Shown here one piece after another: positions 1-12,176 of a DNA stretch of 64,000 bases (position 1 is the first letter of the stretch; the number at the start of each line of letters is the position of its first letter). Both the position numbers and the translations under genes were made by a program. The notes beneath the pieces are model-generated. The model worked only from the letters and a program-made list of their open reading frames with translations. It searched no databases and was not told the origin of the DNA. The stretch spans positions 1 to 64,000 of the forward strand of contig JAYMSP010000194.1 of the NCBI GenBank assembly GCA_036897095.1, in the 5' to 3' direction. Source of the stretch: Plantago elongata (taxonomy: Eukaryota > Streptophyta > Magnoliopsida > Lamiales > Plantaginaceae).

Positions 1-403
1 TATATATATATATATATTATACGTACGTAATTAAAATAAAGTATATTTTTAATTAAAACAAAATAAAATGAAGTACGTAGATAAATATAATTGTTTAATG
101 CAAATTTCTGACGAAATCTTTAATTCTGTTAAAAATTTCTAACGGAATTAAGGTTTCCGTCAGAAATTTCTAACGGAATCCTTAATTCCGTTAGAAATTT
201 CTAACGAAATTAAGGATTCCGTTAGAAAAGTAACCGGCCAGTGGTTAAACCGTCTGGCCGGATAGCAAATTTCTAACGGAATTGTGAATTCCGTTAGAAA
301 TTTCTAACGGAAATAATGATTCCGTTAGAAATTCCGTTACTGTTCTAACGGAATAAAATTCTGTTAGAAATTTCCGTTAGAAAATCGTTGTTTTCTTGTA
401 GTG
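1..403. mobile_element. CACTA (En/Spm) transposon, one terminal region
   Basis: The right edge at 391-403 reads TTTTCTTGTAGTG, the reverse complement of CACTACAAGAAAA, the classic terminus of plant CACTA elements. Inward of it, about 105-380 is packed with more than a dozen copies, in both orientations, of a short motif of the type TTCCGTTAGAAATTT. This is the expected subterminal repeat array bound by the transposase. A perfect 8-bp hairpin (CCGGCCAG at 234-241 and CTGGCCGG at 254-261) interrupts the array. Copia coding sequence begins directly at 404, so the element was inserted into that retrotransposon. The other end, any transposase and the 3-bp duplication lie outside the window. A (TA)n run occupies 1-18. 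Confidence 0.85.
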
Positions 404-3400
404 TAATGCTCATTCAGTCTCTTTAGCTCATGCCAATCCAGTTCCTCATTATGCTACTAATTAGATTGTGAGATCTCCTCATCATGCCATGCAGTCTTCT
501 CATTATATTTCTGGTACATGTTATACATGTAAATATGTATTTCATGCTTCTAGTTCTGGTAATAGTTCTATATGGATCATTGATACATGGGCTACTGATC
601 ATATGATGGGAGATTCTTCTTTATATTGTGATAATCATGTTAATGTTTCTATTGTTATTAACTTGCCTAATGGTCAATATATTATAGCCAGGCAATCAAG
701 TTCTGTGAGAATAAATGAGCATCTGATATTGAATGATGTTTTGTTCATGCCTAGTTTCACTTTCAACTTGATTTATGTTAGTCAGTTAATTAAGGATCCA
801 AGATTTTTGATGTTGTTATACTCATTCACATGTTTGTTGCAAGAAGGATATTCCAGAGGGAGATTTTTTGCTCTAAAACGCTTAATGGACTGTTTCATGT
901 TCACACTACTTCTTCTAGGTCCTGCAATGCAGTTATGAATCATAAAGATGATGCTATGCTTTAGCATTTACGTCTTGGCCATGTTCCAGTTACAAAGCTT
1001 TCTCAGTTGTTTCAAATTTCTTTAAATGATTGTAAAAATGTTTCCCCTTATGACTCTTGTCATTTTAGTAAGCAAAAGAAGTTGCCTTTCCCTGACAGTG
1101 TTTCTTTGAGTTGTAAAGTGTTTGATCAGTTGATATATGGAGACCTTATTTGGTTGAATTTTATGATGGCAAGCGTTATTTCTTAACCATAGTTGATGAT
1201 TTTACTCGTTGTACGTGGGTTTATATGATGCATAATAAATCTGAGACACGTTCTTTCTTGGTTAACTTTGCTAAAATGGTTCGCACTTAATTTAATAAAA
1301 ATATTAAAGTTATTCGATCTGATAATGGACTTGAGTTTATGTATGATTCTTTTTATCATTCATATAGCATTTTGCATCAAACTTTTTGTGTGGAAACACC
1401 AGAACAAAATGGTCGTGTTGAGCGTAAACATCAACATATTTTACAAATTGCGTGTGCTCTCTTGTTTCAGTCTCATTTGCCATTAAAGTTCTGGAGTGAA
1501 TGTGTATTAGCTGCAGTTTTTATCATTAACAGATTGCCTAGTGTTGTGTTGCAAGGCAAGTCACCATTTGAGATGCTTTACCATCAAGCTCCGGAATATT
1601 CAAGGATGAAAGTAATAGGCAGCTTGTGCTATAGTTCTAAATTATCATCACACATATTGAAGATGGAAAAGAGAGTAGCTAAGTGTGTTCTTCTTGGTTA
1701 TCCTTTTGGTCAGAAAGGTTACAAGTTATTAAACTTGTCCACTATGCAAGTTTTTGTTTCTAGAAATGTAGTTTTTTATGAGTCCATTTTTCCCTACAAA
1801 ACTAATATATCTTTTGTTAATCCTTCTGATATGACAGTTCTTTCTGATATTGATTCAAGTGATACAATGCATGATTTTATTACTTCTTATGTTTCTGATT
1901 CTATTCAAGATGAGGTTGTGTATCCTGTAGATACTCCAGATCATTTGTAGGATGTCAGTGTTACAGATTCCTCAAATATACAACAAAATGCACTTGATAA
2001 TTTTATGCATGATGCTAATCAAGCAGAAACATTTGATAATGGTCTTAGTTTGCATCAAAATGAGAGCCATGATACTACAGATGATTTAGCACAAGATATT
2101 CACTCTGACAATAACAATAACAATGTTGATGTTATTGAGTTGAGAAAGTCTTCAAGACAGAGAAAGCATTCTAGTTATCTATACATTTCTAATGTTGATT
2201 TACCAGCTTCCCTGCAAATTCATGACTATTCTACTAACATTTCTTATGCAAGTAAATATTCAATGTCTCATTATTTGACTTGTGATAAACACATGTGTTT
2301 CACAGCTTCTATTTCAAAAGTTCAACAGCCTAAAACCTATGTTCAAGCTAGTAAGCATCAGGAATGGAGGGATGCTATGCAAGCTGAGATCACAGTTCTT
2401 GAGAAAAATCACACCTGGAAACTCACTACATTACCGGAAGGAAAGCACTACATAGGTTATAAGTGGGTCTTCATGGTCAAATATAAAAGTGATGGTTCTA
2501 TAGAGAGGTGAAGGCAAGGCTTGTAGCAAAAGGCTACACACATGAGGAGGGGTATAGAATATTTTGAAACCTTTAGTCCTGTTGTTAAGCTAACTACTAT
2601 CAAGTTACTTCTGAGTCTTGCAACTATCAACAATTGGTTCTTATACCAATTAGATAAACAATGCCTTCTTGTATGGTGATTTGCATGAAGAGGCTTATAT
2701 GACATTGACTCAAGGTTATTCTCAGAGTGGATCTACTTCTCAACAACAAGTTTGCAGACTCATTAAAGTCTCTATGGACTAAAGCAAGCAAGCAGACAAT
2801 GGTTTCTGAAGCTTCAGGAATGCTTGATAGCTTATGTTTCTTGCAGTCTAGAGCTGACACTTCTCTCTTTACTCTTTCTAAGTCCAATTCATTTACTATT
2901 TTAATTGTGTATGCAGATGATATAATCTTGGCAGGTGACAATTTAATTCAAATTCAGGACATTAAAACTCATTTGCATGATGTTTAACATTAAATATCTT
3001 GGTGAGCTAAATATATTTTATGACTAGAGGTAGCAAGATCTGAGAAAGGGATTAATATTTCTCAACGCAAATATACACTTGACATTCTTTCTGATGCAGG
3101 TTATATTGATTCAATGCCTGAGTTTACACCAATGGATAGCCAACGTAAGCTGACAAAATCTGAAGGCAAACTACTTGATGATGCCAAGCAGTACAAAATA
3201 TTGGTGGGCAGGCTCCTATATCTGGCTATTACAAGGCCAGACATCTCATTTGATGTGCAACAACTCAGACAATTCATGCATCAACCCAGAGCTCAACACC
3301 TTCAAGCAGCTCACAGGGTGTTAAGATACCTGAAAAGCAATCCTGGAACATGATTATTTTACTCATCAGCTTCAGAGATCCAATTAAAAGCTTATGTAGA

Positions 3401-4114
3401 TAGCGACTGGGCTAGTTGCTTGGACACTCGCCGCAACACTACTGGTTTTGCAGTCTTTCTGGGAGATAGTCTTATGTCCTGGAAGACCAATTAAGAAACA
3501 AGTAACACTTAGCCGCTCATCATCTGAAGCTGAGTATCGTGCCATTGCAAGTGTTACATTTGAGGTACAATGGTTGCGTTACTTGCCTGCTGACATGAAG
3601 GTTGAGCAGCCAAAATCTTCATTACTCTACACAAACAACAAGTATGCTTACTACCTTGCTCACAACCATGTACAACATCAAAGAGCGAAACATATAGAGC
3701 TTGATTGTCATCTTATTCGTGATAAATTTCTTGATGTATCCATCACACTATTTCACATCTCCAATCAACATCAGATAGCAAATGTGCTAACTAAACTGTT
3801 AGATGGACCGTTGTTCAGAAGATTCATTAGCAAGATGAGCCTTATCAACATCCACGGTCATCTTGAAGGGGCGTATCAAGGAGAAGCAATAGCAACAAGC
3901 AAAATAAATGAAGACAAATTACAAGAGTAATTTGGCGCTAATCACAGTTGTACAGCTAGCTACAACAGCTATACATTATGGTTATAACCCGTTACTTTCC
4001 CATTTGTACAGAGCTCTATATAAGCTCTTCTTATCAGTTTTCATTTACTTATCTTGCTATATTGATGTAAACCTACATACTTTGGTTATACTCAATAAAC
4101 CTTTGATTTCTACA
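404..4114 (+). mobile_element. Ty1/copia LTR retrotransposon fossil, 5' part replaced by CACTA insertion
   Basis: Translated pieces on the plus strand follow the copia pol order: an aspartic-protease-like region (about 560-800), GAG-preintegrase and integrase core (about 960-1700), a linker, reverse transcriptase (about 2330-3000, including a YADD catalytic box), then the RNase H region (about 3350-3850). The copy is broken, with roughly ten or more interruptions, and looks old. A purine-rich tract near 3865-3875 and sequence with LTR character up to 4114 close its 3' side. The gag region and 5' LTR are not in the window because a CACTA element sits at the left edge. It is a fossil with no expected activity. 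Confidence 0.9.
3870..4114 (+). repeat. Probable 3' LTR of the copia fossil
   Basis: Just after the polypurine-like tract that follows the RNase H region, about 245 bp carry LTR signals: a TATA box (TATATAA near 4017), a polyadenylation signal AATAAA at 4094-4099, and an end reading TTCTACA at 4108-4114. No second LTR is in the window for comparison, so both boundaries are inferred. Confidence 0.45.
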
Positions 4115-4792
4115 GATATAGTGAATAAAATGGAGAAAAAGAGTTAATAATGTATGATAGAGTGTGAATAAAATAATAACATATGGACGATGCAAGTAAA
4201 ATATAAGATATAGTTTTCATTTACGTAAGGTAGAACAAAATAAAAGGTAAATGAGAAGTTGAGTTTAATAATTCTGAAAAACATGATCAAATTGATCACC
4301 AGAGAAGCCCTAAGAATCAAAACACTAACACAAGGAGGTGTGTTACATAAGTAGCTTAGTCGGCTTCTGTTATTAGGAATTTAAAGTGTTCCATTTAGAT
4401 GAAAAATGATGCTAACAGGATATACGACGAATCCTCTTCCACTAAGGTCTAGTTGCATGTACGAAGCCATTAAGTGTCCGTCCATACAAATTTGGTAAAA
4501 GATAGATGTCTCCAGAGAAAATTAAAGATCGACCCGATAATGTTATCTGAAAGGAAAGCCAATACACTTTCTACGCACAATTTGATGGATCACGTCTCAA
4601 GTTGTTCCATGCCATGCCTTTGGCACTTTTAGGCACATCATCAACTGCCAATAGTGAAGAACCACGTACACACAAAAGTAATGACTGGATATATAGATCG
4701 AGTAGGATACGACTATTGAAAGCATGCAATGAAAGCAACGACCAAACCAAACCAAACATTGGAAGGAAACTTATTTGGGCTTTCCTACGTGC
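4115..4792. other. Intergenic, no gene recognised
   Basis: AT-rich sequence between the copia fossil and the fold-back element. Short open frames on both strands overlap each other and resemble nothing recognisable. No transposon ends were seen. Confidence 0.6.
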
Positions 4793-5196
4793 CTGAAAAC
4801 TGACAACAAATAAAAAAATTAATATATTTATTATATTAAATTTTAAAATATTAAAATAAAAAAATGAATAATTTAAAACATATTATTTTATTTTTAAAAA
4901 TATTTTAAAAGGTAAATTTAAATTTTTTATTAATATTTGTATTTTTCAATTTAAATATTTATAAGGCGACGGGGCGAAGGCCTTATCGCCTTCGTGACAC
5001 TCCATCGCCTTTCCTCCTCATAAATATTTGAATTAAAAAAATACAAATATCAATCAAAAAGTTCAAACTTGACTTCTAAAATATTTTTAAAATAAAAATA
5101 ATATTTTTTTAAAAATTATTAAACTTTTACTTTAATAATTTAAAATTTAACGAAATAGATATATATCAACTTTTTATTTTTGATATGTAGTCAGAC
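4793..5196. mobile_element. Fold-back (long inverted repeat) MITE-like element
   Basis: The two halves are near reverse complements over about 170 bp each. The left arm runs from about 4795 to 4963 and the right arm from about 5020 to 5195, both extremely AT-rich. Between them is a GC-rich loop of about 55 bp that itself contains a short hairpin (GGCGAAGGCC...GCCTTCG). Transcribed RNA would fold into one long stem. No coding capacity is present. The superfamily is uncertain because no clean target duplication was found; imperfect, indel-bearing arms suggest age. Confidence 0.7.
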
Positions 5197-7165
5197 GGGG
5201 CAAAAACCTACCGAAAAAAAGTCCAACTTAATTTTATAATTCTATGGATTCATAGACTTGTATGGGTTGAGTTGAGTTGATAAATTTGTGTGCAAAATGA
5301 TGTGTACTACTACCACTAGTAATAATAACCTTAGCAGCGCTGCCTAACATCATGGTCCTCACTCCTCATTCTAGCAGCCTCCAAAACTTTACTTGAAATC
5401 AAAGCTATCAATTCAACACCCACCCCCACCACTCTCATATACAAATTGGAAGGGATTAAAGAAAAGAAAAATAGAAGTCTGCATCTTTGCGAATACTCTA
5501 CCCTATTCCACTGTTGCAAAACCCGATTCTTCATTATTCAAGGTATTCGGACCTACCCTTCAAAACCATGGCTACCGGACCTGAGAAAATAAAAAGAAAA
5601 GGTACAAACCATAATTATAAATACTGTTACATGGGGGTTTTTCTTAAATCCAAATATGTCTTTTATAAATAAGAAATGGGTGGTGTAAAACCACAAAGCG
5701 TGCGCATATATACTAGTTGATGTGAAAATAATGTTCATTGACAATTGAAAAGAAATAAAAATAATGAAAAAAGAAGAAATAAAAAATGAAAAATGAAAAA
5801 AGAAGTATGAGGAGAGTATCTAATTTCGGGATGGATAGAATCCAGACTTTTCAGAGTCATTTGTCCACATTGAGTTGTTAAATTTGGGCCCAATGGACCA
5901 GTGCTGTGCGACTGGGCCTTAAAATCATACAATTAGGAAGGGAAGTTACCGAAAATTCCCGCCGAACTGGAAAAGTACAGCAATCACCAGTATTCCGGTG
6001 ATGAGTCTCTTCCAAAAATTCAGCCTGTGTACCAGCTAGAAGTTGCATCATCAGCAAAGGTTTTTGGGTTGGGAGAGATGAGATTTATGTGCAGCAAAGC
6101 AGGAAACATCACCATGAAAATTAGCTTATTGTGTTTAACCAGGGAGTTATCTGAAGGTTTGGGTGCCATATAGTTCGTTCCTAAGCTATTTGCTCATTTG
6201 CTGTGAGACAGAACTATTTTTCCTGTTTGATTATTTAGTGATGAACAGTTCAAAACGCAACAAGCCAACAAGCCTTATATCTCTATCACTCATTTTCAGA
6301 TCTCATAACACCAGAATGTTGAAGATACAAGCAAACATCTTGCTCGCATGCAAGCGCAGAATAGATGTACTTTCAAAAAAATTCTGACATTCTCAATTAC
6401 ATGAGGTCTCTAACTTGTGACAAACCAAGATGCTGGCTGGCTTTCTACAATAATTTCAAAGTTTCAATAAGTATCACTAGCCTCTTTTCAATTAAAGTGA
6501 AACTGTATCAAGTAGATACCATACAAACCATATTCTAGACTTCTAGCCAGGCATCACTAATTTGGAGTTCAATCAAGAAAAACAAGAGCTCATAAATGAT
6601 AAACCTGCATGCAGATATATACATGAAACAGAATTCACAAGGCATATATATAACACCTAAGAACAACCACATAAGTGCCCTACCAATAGCCCAATAACCT
6701 CTTTAGCGAGTTTTAGTTAGAATAGCATGTTTCCAACCATTCATCAAATGTACAGTAAACTCATTCATTTAAAATATCGCACTGCTTCAATATGCGAGCT
6801 ACAATGTTCATAAAGCACAATGGACAGGAAATTAACTGCTGAACAAAACATAGATTGGTATATATTATGCCGAACAAACTACATCTCAGTAATTTGAGAT
6901 TCAAAGACAACTAACTAGAGCATTGCAAAATATAATACAAGCAATCAGGTACCAACACAATATTTTTGTGTAACAATATAATTTTTTTGCATCTTCATAG
7001 GTTGAAGCCACTAGAAGATACACCTCATTGTTTTGTAAGATACGGCAAATAAAGAAGTGAAACAGAAATGCAAATCAGAGTATTGCATCCAGTCTCTAAA
7101 ATTGTTGAACAACTCACTTCTTATATCTGATTCCGATATGAAAAAGGCTCCCATGGTTATCCATT
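5197..7165. other. Intergenic, downstream of the first receptor gene
   Basis: No convincing coding region. Short frames such as those at 6163-6387 and 5487-5672 lack conserved features. The part nearest 7165 presumably includes the 3' UTR of the minus-strand receptor gene. Confidence 0.55.
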
Positions 7166-8467
7166 TCAGAGGTCGAAGTCCTCATCCCGAAGAGCCATTT
7201 CAGCTGCCTCTTCTTCCTCATCATCAACTACAAAGTACTCATTTTTCTCGACTGGCATAAACATGTAAAACATGACAACGTAGAAAGCCAGACTTGCTAT
7301 CTCCTCAGCAGCACTAGCAACCCACTGATACTTATACGCAGCAATGGTCCTAAGTGCGAACACTACAATCCTCGTGAAGTACAAGTACCCAATAACCAGA
7401 ACATAAAACTGCCTAAAGAGCGTCAGCTTGGCCAACATCTTCGCAGCCTTCCCATCGGTCTTAGATGTCTCCTTCAACGACCTAATCGACCACACAATCG
7501 GGAAAATAATAAGACAGCAACAGATAATATCCACCAAGAGGAAAATCTGATTCCAAGTCACCCAATCCTTAATAAACGGCCCGGTCTCCCCAATCACCAC
7601 CGACGCAATATTAGCCAAAACTTGTAAAGGAATCACAATCATCAAAACATTCTTCTCACTCTCCTGCAAAAACGGCTTCAAAAACGACCACCCTGTCCCA
7701 ACCAAAACAATAACAGTAAACAACAACACCACCCTAATGGACTGGAAAATGTAGAACAACACATCCCAACCGTGCGGCGTCCCCGTAACCTTAACATAAT
7801 GCTTATCCTCAGCAGCACAAAGCAAATTCAACGCTTTCATAATAACCAACACAGCCATAAGCAAATGAATCTTATGAGTGGACGTCTTATTATTCAAACA
7901 AATGTAAATCCAGTAAGCGAAAAACGCAAAGTAGATGACCGAGAAAATGGAATACAATGACGGCAACTGAGTCAATCCGGCCGATAAGTAGTCCTTCACC
8001 TGTCCTCCATAGCGATCGAGGTTGTAAAGCTCCGTTCGCACGTTCATGGTGACAGTCGATTCAGGAGCGCAGCTGGCGAAGAAGAGAGAGTACTCGTTGG
8101 GAGCAGTGATCGGGTAGGAGTGGTTGAAGGAGGAGAGAGGCGGAGGAGAGAGATCTCGGAAGGTGAAGAGCAGATTGATGTACCTCGAATCGAGAACGCA
8201 GAATGAAGGATTCGATTGAAGCTCGATGAGGACTTGGATTAGCGATTCTTCGGAGAGGAGGAAGAAACCTAGACGAGAAGGCTCGATTTCAGCTGAGGAG
8301 TGTACGGACACTGAGGAAACGGAGATTGTGGCTCGGCCGGTGTGAGTGAAGCCGAATCGCTCGAAGAGGATCATTGGCCGGTTGTCGGCGGTGATTTTCA
8401 GCGTTTTGATCTCGCCGGAGATGAGCGGGAGGAGGAAGATGAGGAGGAGGAAGGGTAGTTTCGTCAT
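7166..8467 (-). CDS. CAND7: GOST-family seven-transmembrane protein (lung seven-transmembrane receptor, CAND7-like), copy 1
   Basis: A single-exon gene of 433 residues. It opens with a signal peptide (MTKLPFLLLIFLLPLISG), followed by a lumenal/extracellular domain to about residue 170 (conserved ILFERFGFTHTG near residue 32). Seven hydrophobic helices follow, with the family signatures AAEDKHYVKVTGTPHGWD and GETGPFIKDWVTWNQ, and then an acidic tail (DDEEEEAAEMALRDEDFDL). Family knowledge: plant members were catalogued as candidate G-protein-coupled receptors (CAND6/CAND7), and animal relatives GPR107/108 work in Golgi and membrane traffic, so the receptor role is unproven. The open frame extends 63 codons further upstream. 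The Met at 8467 is preferred because the paralogue starts at the same residue and the signal peptide begins there. This copy is a tandem paralogue of the gene at 10875-12176. Confidence 0.93.
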   Translation of the reverse strand: MTKLPFLLLIFLLPLISGEIKTLKITADNRPMILFERFGFTHTGRATISVSSVSVHSSAEIEPSRLGFFLLSEESLIQVLIELQSNPSFCVLDSRYINLLFTFRDLSPPPLSSFNHSYPITAPNEYSLFFASCAPESTVTMNVRTELYNLDRYGGQVKDYLSAGLTQLPSLYSIFSVIYFAFFAYWIYICLNNKTSTHKIHLLMAVLVIMKALNLLCAAEDKHYVKVTGTPHGWDVLFYIFQSIRVVLLFTVIVLVGTGWSFLKPFLQESEKNVLMIVIPLQVLANIASVVIGETGPFIKDWVTWNQIFLLVDIICCCLIIFPIVWSIRSLKETSKTDGKAAKMLAKLTLFRQFYVLVIGYLYFTRIVVFALRTIAAYKYQWVASAAEEIASLAFYVVMFYMFMPVEKNEYFVVDDEEEEAAEMALRDEDFDL

Positions 8468-10874
8468 TTTAAGGGGTGGTGGAATAGTGGTGTTGGTAGA
8501 GTGGTGGTTATGGGATGTGTTTATATTACTGAGAATGGGTTTCAGATCTCGTAAAATGATAAATCTGATTCTGATATGAGAGATCAGAGATGTAACTGGT
8601 AAATGTGATGGTATCAGATCTGGATACAATGGATTGCATTGCAAGATGAAAATCATGGAACGTGTGATTGTTTAACAGAATCGAATCAATGCACAAAAAT
8701 GGACGTAGAGTTTTCACCTAAGTCCTTTGAGGTATTGTTTCATTCAGTTTTGCTACCTAAGTTTTCAATATTTACAATCTGGACCCGGCCTAACTGTAAC
8801 TTGACGGTTATGTTATGTGTTGATTGTGTTGCTAGAGTGCATTTTTAGGAAGTGGAATGGACCAGCATTTTGTTTATAAGTTCATAACTTGCAAGTTGGA
8901 GCTGTTTCGCAAAGTTAACCGCGTTTACAAGATGTAGGCATGTAGAGCACACTCTGTTAAAGCATGCTTTTTGCGCCCATGAAGAATGGGATTCATCGTG
9001 TGTTGAAGTTGAACAAATGTAAGTTTTGAGTTTGGTTCAACGAAATGTTGTTCAAGTCACAAGGTAATGGATGTAGAGAGCTTTTTGGTGGAAATATGTT
9101 CCTTGTTACTTTGTTTGATCTCCAAGGAACTATCAATAATAAAAATGCTAGTTGAAGTAACATTTGCAGGTCATTTTAGAGAAATGATTGATGACATTTG
9201 AGAAAGACAATAGATCAGATAGTATGTACTTCTCAGTTCTCACCACCATAATAGATGTCGCAGGACTTTTGTTGCTTACAAATGAAGACTGCTAGTCTGC
9301 TACATTCATTCAACCTTTTCATTAAAATTTTAAGCGTTTCGAAGAAACAATATGTATGTTTCGGCGTAAGTAACAGAAGCTCTGCTCAGCTTTCTCAACT
9401 ACATCCATCAAGTTCAGAAACTGTTAGTTAAAGAAGATTAAACCAGTTGACACTTCATAATGCAATATATGCAATGCAAGTGATTGTGATTCACTGATCA
9501 CCAGCAGTGACCCGACCCTAAGTATCAAGTGATCACAGTTTCTGAACTATTTGAATAGGAGTGTTCATATCAGGAAGACAAATTGACAGAAGAAAAATGC
9601 GATCAGGCCTCAAAATACAGAATAATTTTTAACAAGTATGCCCAGAAGTAACTACCATATGCAACACACACGGCTGCATCTGCACACCCAGATATTGATA
9701 AATGATGTAGTATCTAGTGTTCGTTCAAACTGTCAAATGCATACGTTATACAGTATTCACATCAGTCAGCAAATAGTGTTTGTTCAAACTTAGAACTTTC
9801 AAATGCAAATGTTATACATCATTCACATCAGTCAGCAAATCCCTAAAGAAATCTATCTTTGCCAAATACTACGGTGAAAAGTTCCAACATCCATATGAGA
9901 GATGAAACAGTAGAATTATGCAGAAATTAGACCCAAGACAACACACAAATACAGGAGAGGCTGATGAAATCTCAACTCACAATTTGGGCAATTCTAGTAA
10001 AATCTCAACACACAAAAATTAAGAGAACCTTACCTTCATTCTGTAAAATACAACTAAACAGCTTGAGCAGATTACATTATGCTATTTATCATGGAATAGT
10101 TCACAGAGAAACCAAGTTAACAACTTTCAGTTCCTGGATATCACAGTTTTGAACACTTTTCAGGAATAAAAATGAACAAAAACAAGGTCATACATACAGG
10201 ACATGGAAAGTACAGAGAATAGATAATCTAAAGCTTGATGAAACAGGTCATATAATCTCAATTCTCAGCAAAACAAACACCTGTGCAACATCCTCACATC
10301 TGTTTACATTACTAACAGATCTTGAGATTACTCAATAGCGGTATGAAGTTTAGCATGGAAGGGGATCTTGTTCAGCAAAAGATCCATGTGAGAGAAAAGA
10401 AAAGGAAATGAATTCAACTTGTCACGTGGTAATAGTTGCGCCTTGTAACAAATTGATTTCAATGCAAAGGATTGCAAACTACAGGAGAATGCTGGCAAAA
10501 GTGAATAAACCAATTAACAAACCACAGATTACAAAAGAGAAAAATCAAACGAAAGAATAAGGGAGCAATAAAATATATCAGAACAATCAACCATTTCTGA
10601 GCTGAATTAACAAATCAATTAGCAAGGTATCACTAGACAACTAATTGGTGACTACAATGTAATGTATAAGGAAACAGAAAAATTAAACAGATGGCTGTGT
10701 AACGAGTGACGGAGAATACTTCCTCAAAAATGACTTAACGAGACAAATAGACAGTAACAAGAATACAAATCATACATGACAGAAAATCTATGCATGAATT
10801 CATTAGACAAACTCACTATCTGTAATATAGGTCAAATACGAAAACAAAAAGGTGTACTTTTCTGATGACAATCT
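8468..10874. other. Spacer between the tandem receptor genes
   Basis: It holds the promoter of copy 1 and the 3' region of copy 2. A possible TATA box for copy 1 (AATATAAACA on the minus strand) lies near 8517-8526. Within the spacer, 9716-9774 and 9775-9841 are imperfect tandem copies of a 59-67 bp unit that ends CACATCAGTCAGCAAAT. No further gene is recognised. Confidence 0.55.
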
Positions 10875-12176
10875 TCAAAGGTCAAACTCCTCATCTCGAA
10901 GAGCCATCTCAGCTGCCTCTTCCTCATCATCATCAATGGCAAAGTACTCGTTCTTCTCAACTGGCCTAAACATGTAAAACATCATACCATAGAATGCAAT
11001 ACTGGCAATCTCCTCAGCTGCATTAGCCACCCACTGATACTTATAAGCAGAAATAGTCCTAAGAGCAAACACTACGATCCTGGTGAAATACAAGTAACCA
11101 ATAACCAAAACATAAAACTGCCTGAACAAGGTCAACTTAGCAAGCATCCTTGCAGCCTTTCCGTCAGTCTTTGACGTCTCCCTCAACGTCCTAATAGACC
11201 ACACGATCGGGAAGATAATGAGGCAACAACAGATAATATCCACCAAGAGGAAAATCTGATTCCAAGTCACCCAATCCTTAATAAACGGCCCGGTCTCACC
11301 AATCACCATGGAAGCTAAATTAGCCAAAACTTGCAAAGGGATCACAATCATCAAAACCTTCTTCTCATTCTCCTGCAAAAACGGCTTCAAAAACGACCAC
11401 CCCGTCCCAACTAAAACGATAACAGTAAACAACAACACCACCCTAATCAACTGGAAAATATAGAACAACACATCCCAACCGTGCGGCGTCCCCGTAACTT
11501 TAACATAATGCTTATCCTCAGCAGCACAGAGCAAATTCAACGCTTTCATAACAACTAACACAGCCATAAGCAAATGGATCTTATGTACAGACTTCCTATT
11601 CTTCAAACAGACCTGGATCCAAACAGCTAGGAAAGCAAAATAGACAACGGAGAAGAAGAAATACAAGCCAGGCAGCTGAGTCAAACCAGCCGGCAAAAAG
11701 TCCTTGACTCTCCCACTCCCGTCCAGATTGTAAAGCTCCGTCCTCACGTCCATCGAAACAGTCGATTCCGGCGCGCAATTGGCGAAGAAGAGAGAGTACT
11801 CATTCGGAGCAGTGATCGGATAGGATTGGTTGAAAGAGGAACGAGGCGGAGGAGAGAGATGCTGGAAGGTGAAGAGCAGATTGACGTAATTGGAATCGAG
11901 AACACAGAAGGAAGGGTTCGATTGGAGCTCAACGAGGACTTGAATTAGGGATTCTTCAGAGAGGAGGAAGAATCCGAGATGTGAAGGCTCAACGGAGGGG
12001 ATCAGAGAGTTGACCAGAACGTTGGAGACGGAGATTGTGGCTTGACCGGTGTGAGTGAAGCCGAATCGCTCGAAGAGGATCATTGGACGATTGTCGGAGG
12101 TTATTTTTAGGGTTTTGATCTCGCCGGAGATGAGCGGGAGGAGGAGGATGAGGAGGAGGAAGGGTAGTTTGGTCAT
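10875..12176 (-). CDS. CAND7: GOST-family seven-transmembrane protein (CAND7-like), copy 2
   Basis: A single-exon gene, also 433 residues, with the same architecture as the copy at 7166-8467: signal peptide (MTKLPFLLLILLLPLISG), lumenal domain, seven membrane helices with the AAEDKHYVKVTGTPHGWD and GETGPFIKDWVTWNQ signatures, and an acidic C-terminus ending RDEEFDL. By eye most residues match copy 1. Differences cluster in the lumenal domain (about residues 50-80 and 145-155) and the loop after the first helix (about 190-205). Both copies appear intact and lie in the same orientation, so this is a local tandem duplication. A 10-kb Mutator-like element begins only 340 bp upstream of this start codon and probably displaced the distal promoter. 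Confidence 0.93.
   Translation of the reverse strand: MTKLPFLLLILLLPLISGEIKTLKITSDNRPMILFERFGFTHTGQATISVSNVLVNSLIPSVEPSHLGFFLLSEESLIQVLVELQSNPSFCVLDSNYVNLLFTFQHLSPPPRSSFNQSYPITAPNEYSLFFANCAPESTVSMDVRTELYNLDGSGRVKDFLPAGLTQLPGLYFFFSVVYFAFLAVWIQVCLKNRKSVHKIHLLMAVLVVMKALNLLCAAEDKHYVKVTGTPHGWDVLFYIFQLIRVVLLFTVIVLVGTGWSFLKPFLQENEKKVLMIVIPLQVLANLASMVIGETGPFIKDWVTWNQIFLLVDIICCCLIIFPIVWSIRTLRETSKTDGKAARMLAKLTLFRQFYVLVIGYLYFTRIVVFALRTISAYKYQWVANAAEEIASIAFYGMMFYMFRPVEKNEYFAIDDDEEEAAEMALRDEEFDL

Noticed and set aside
8468-8656. 63-codon N-terminal extension of receptor copy 1
   Set aside because: It precedes a clear signal peptide, and the tandem copy starts at the same internal Met, so the extension is untranslated leader that happens to be open.
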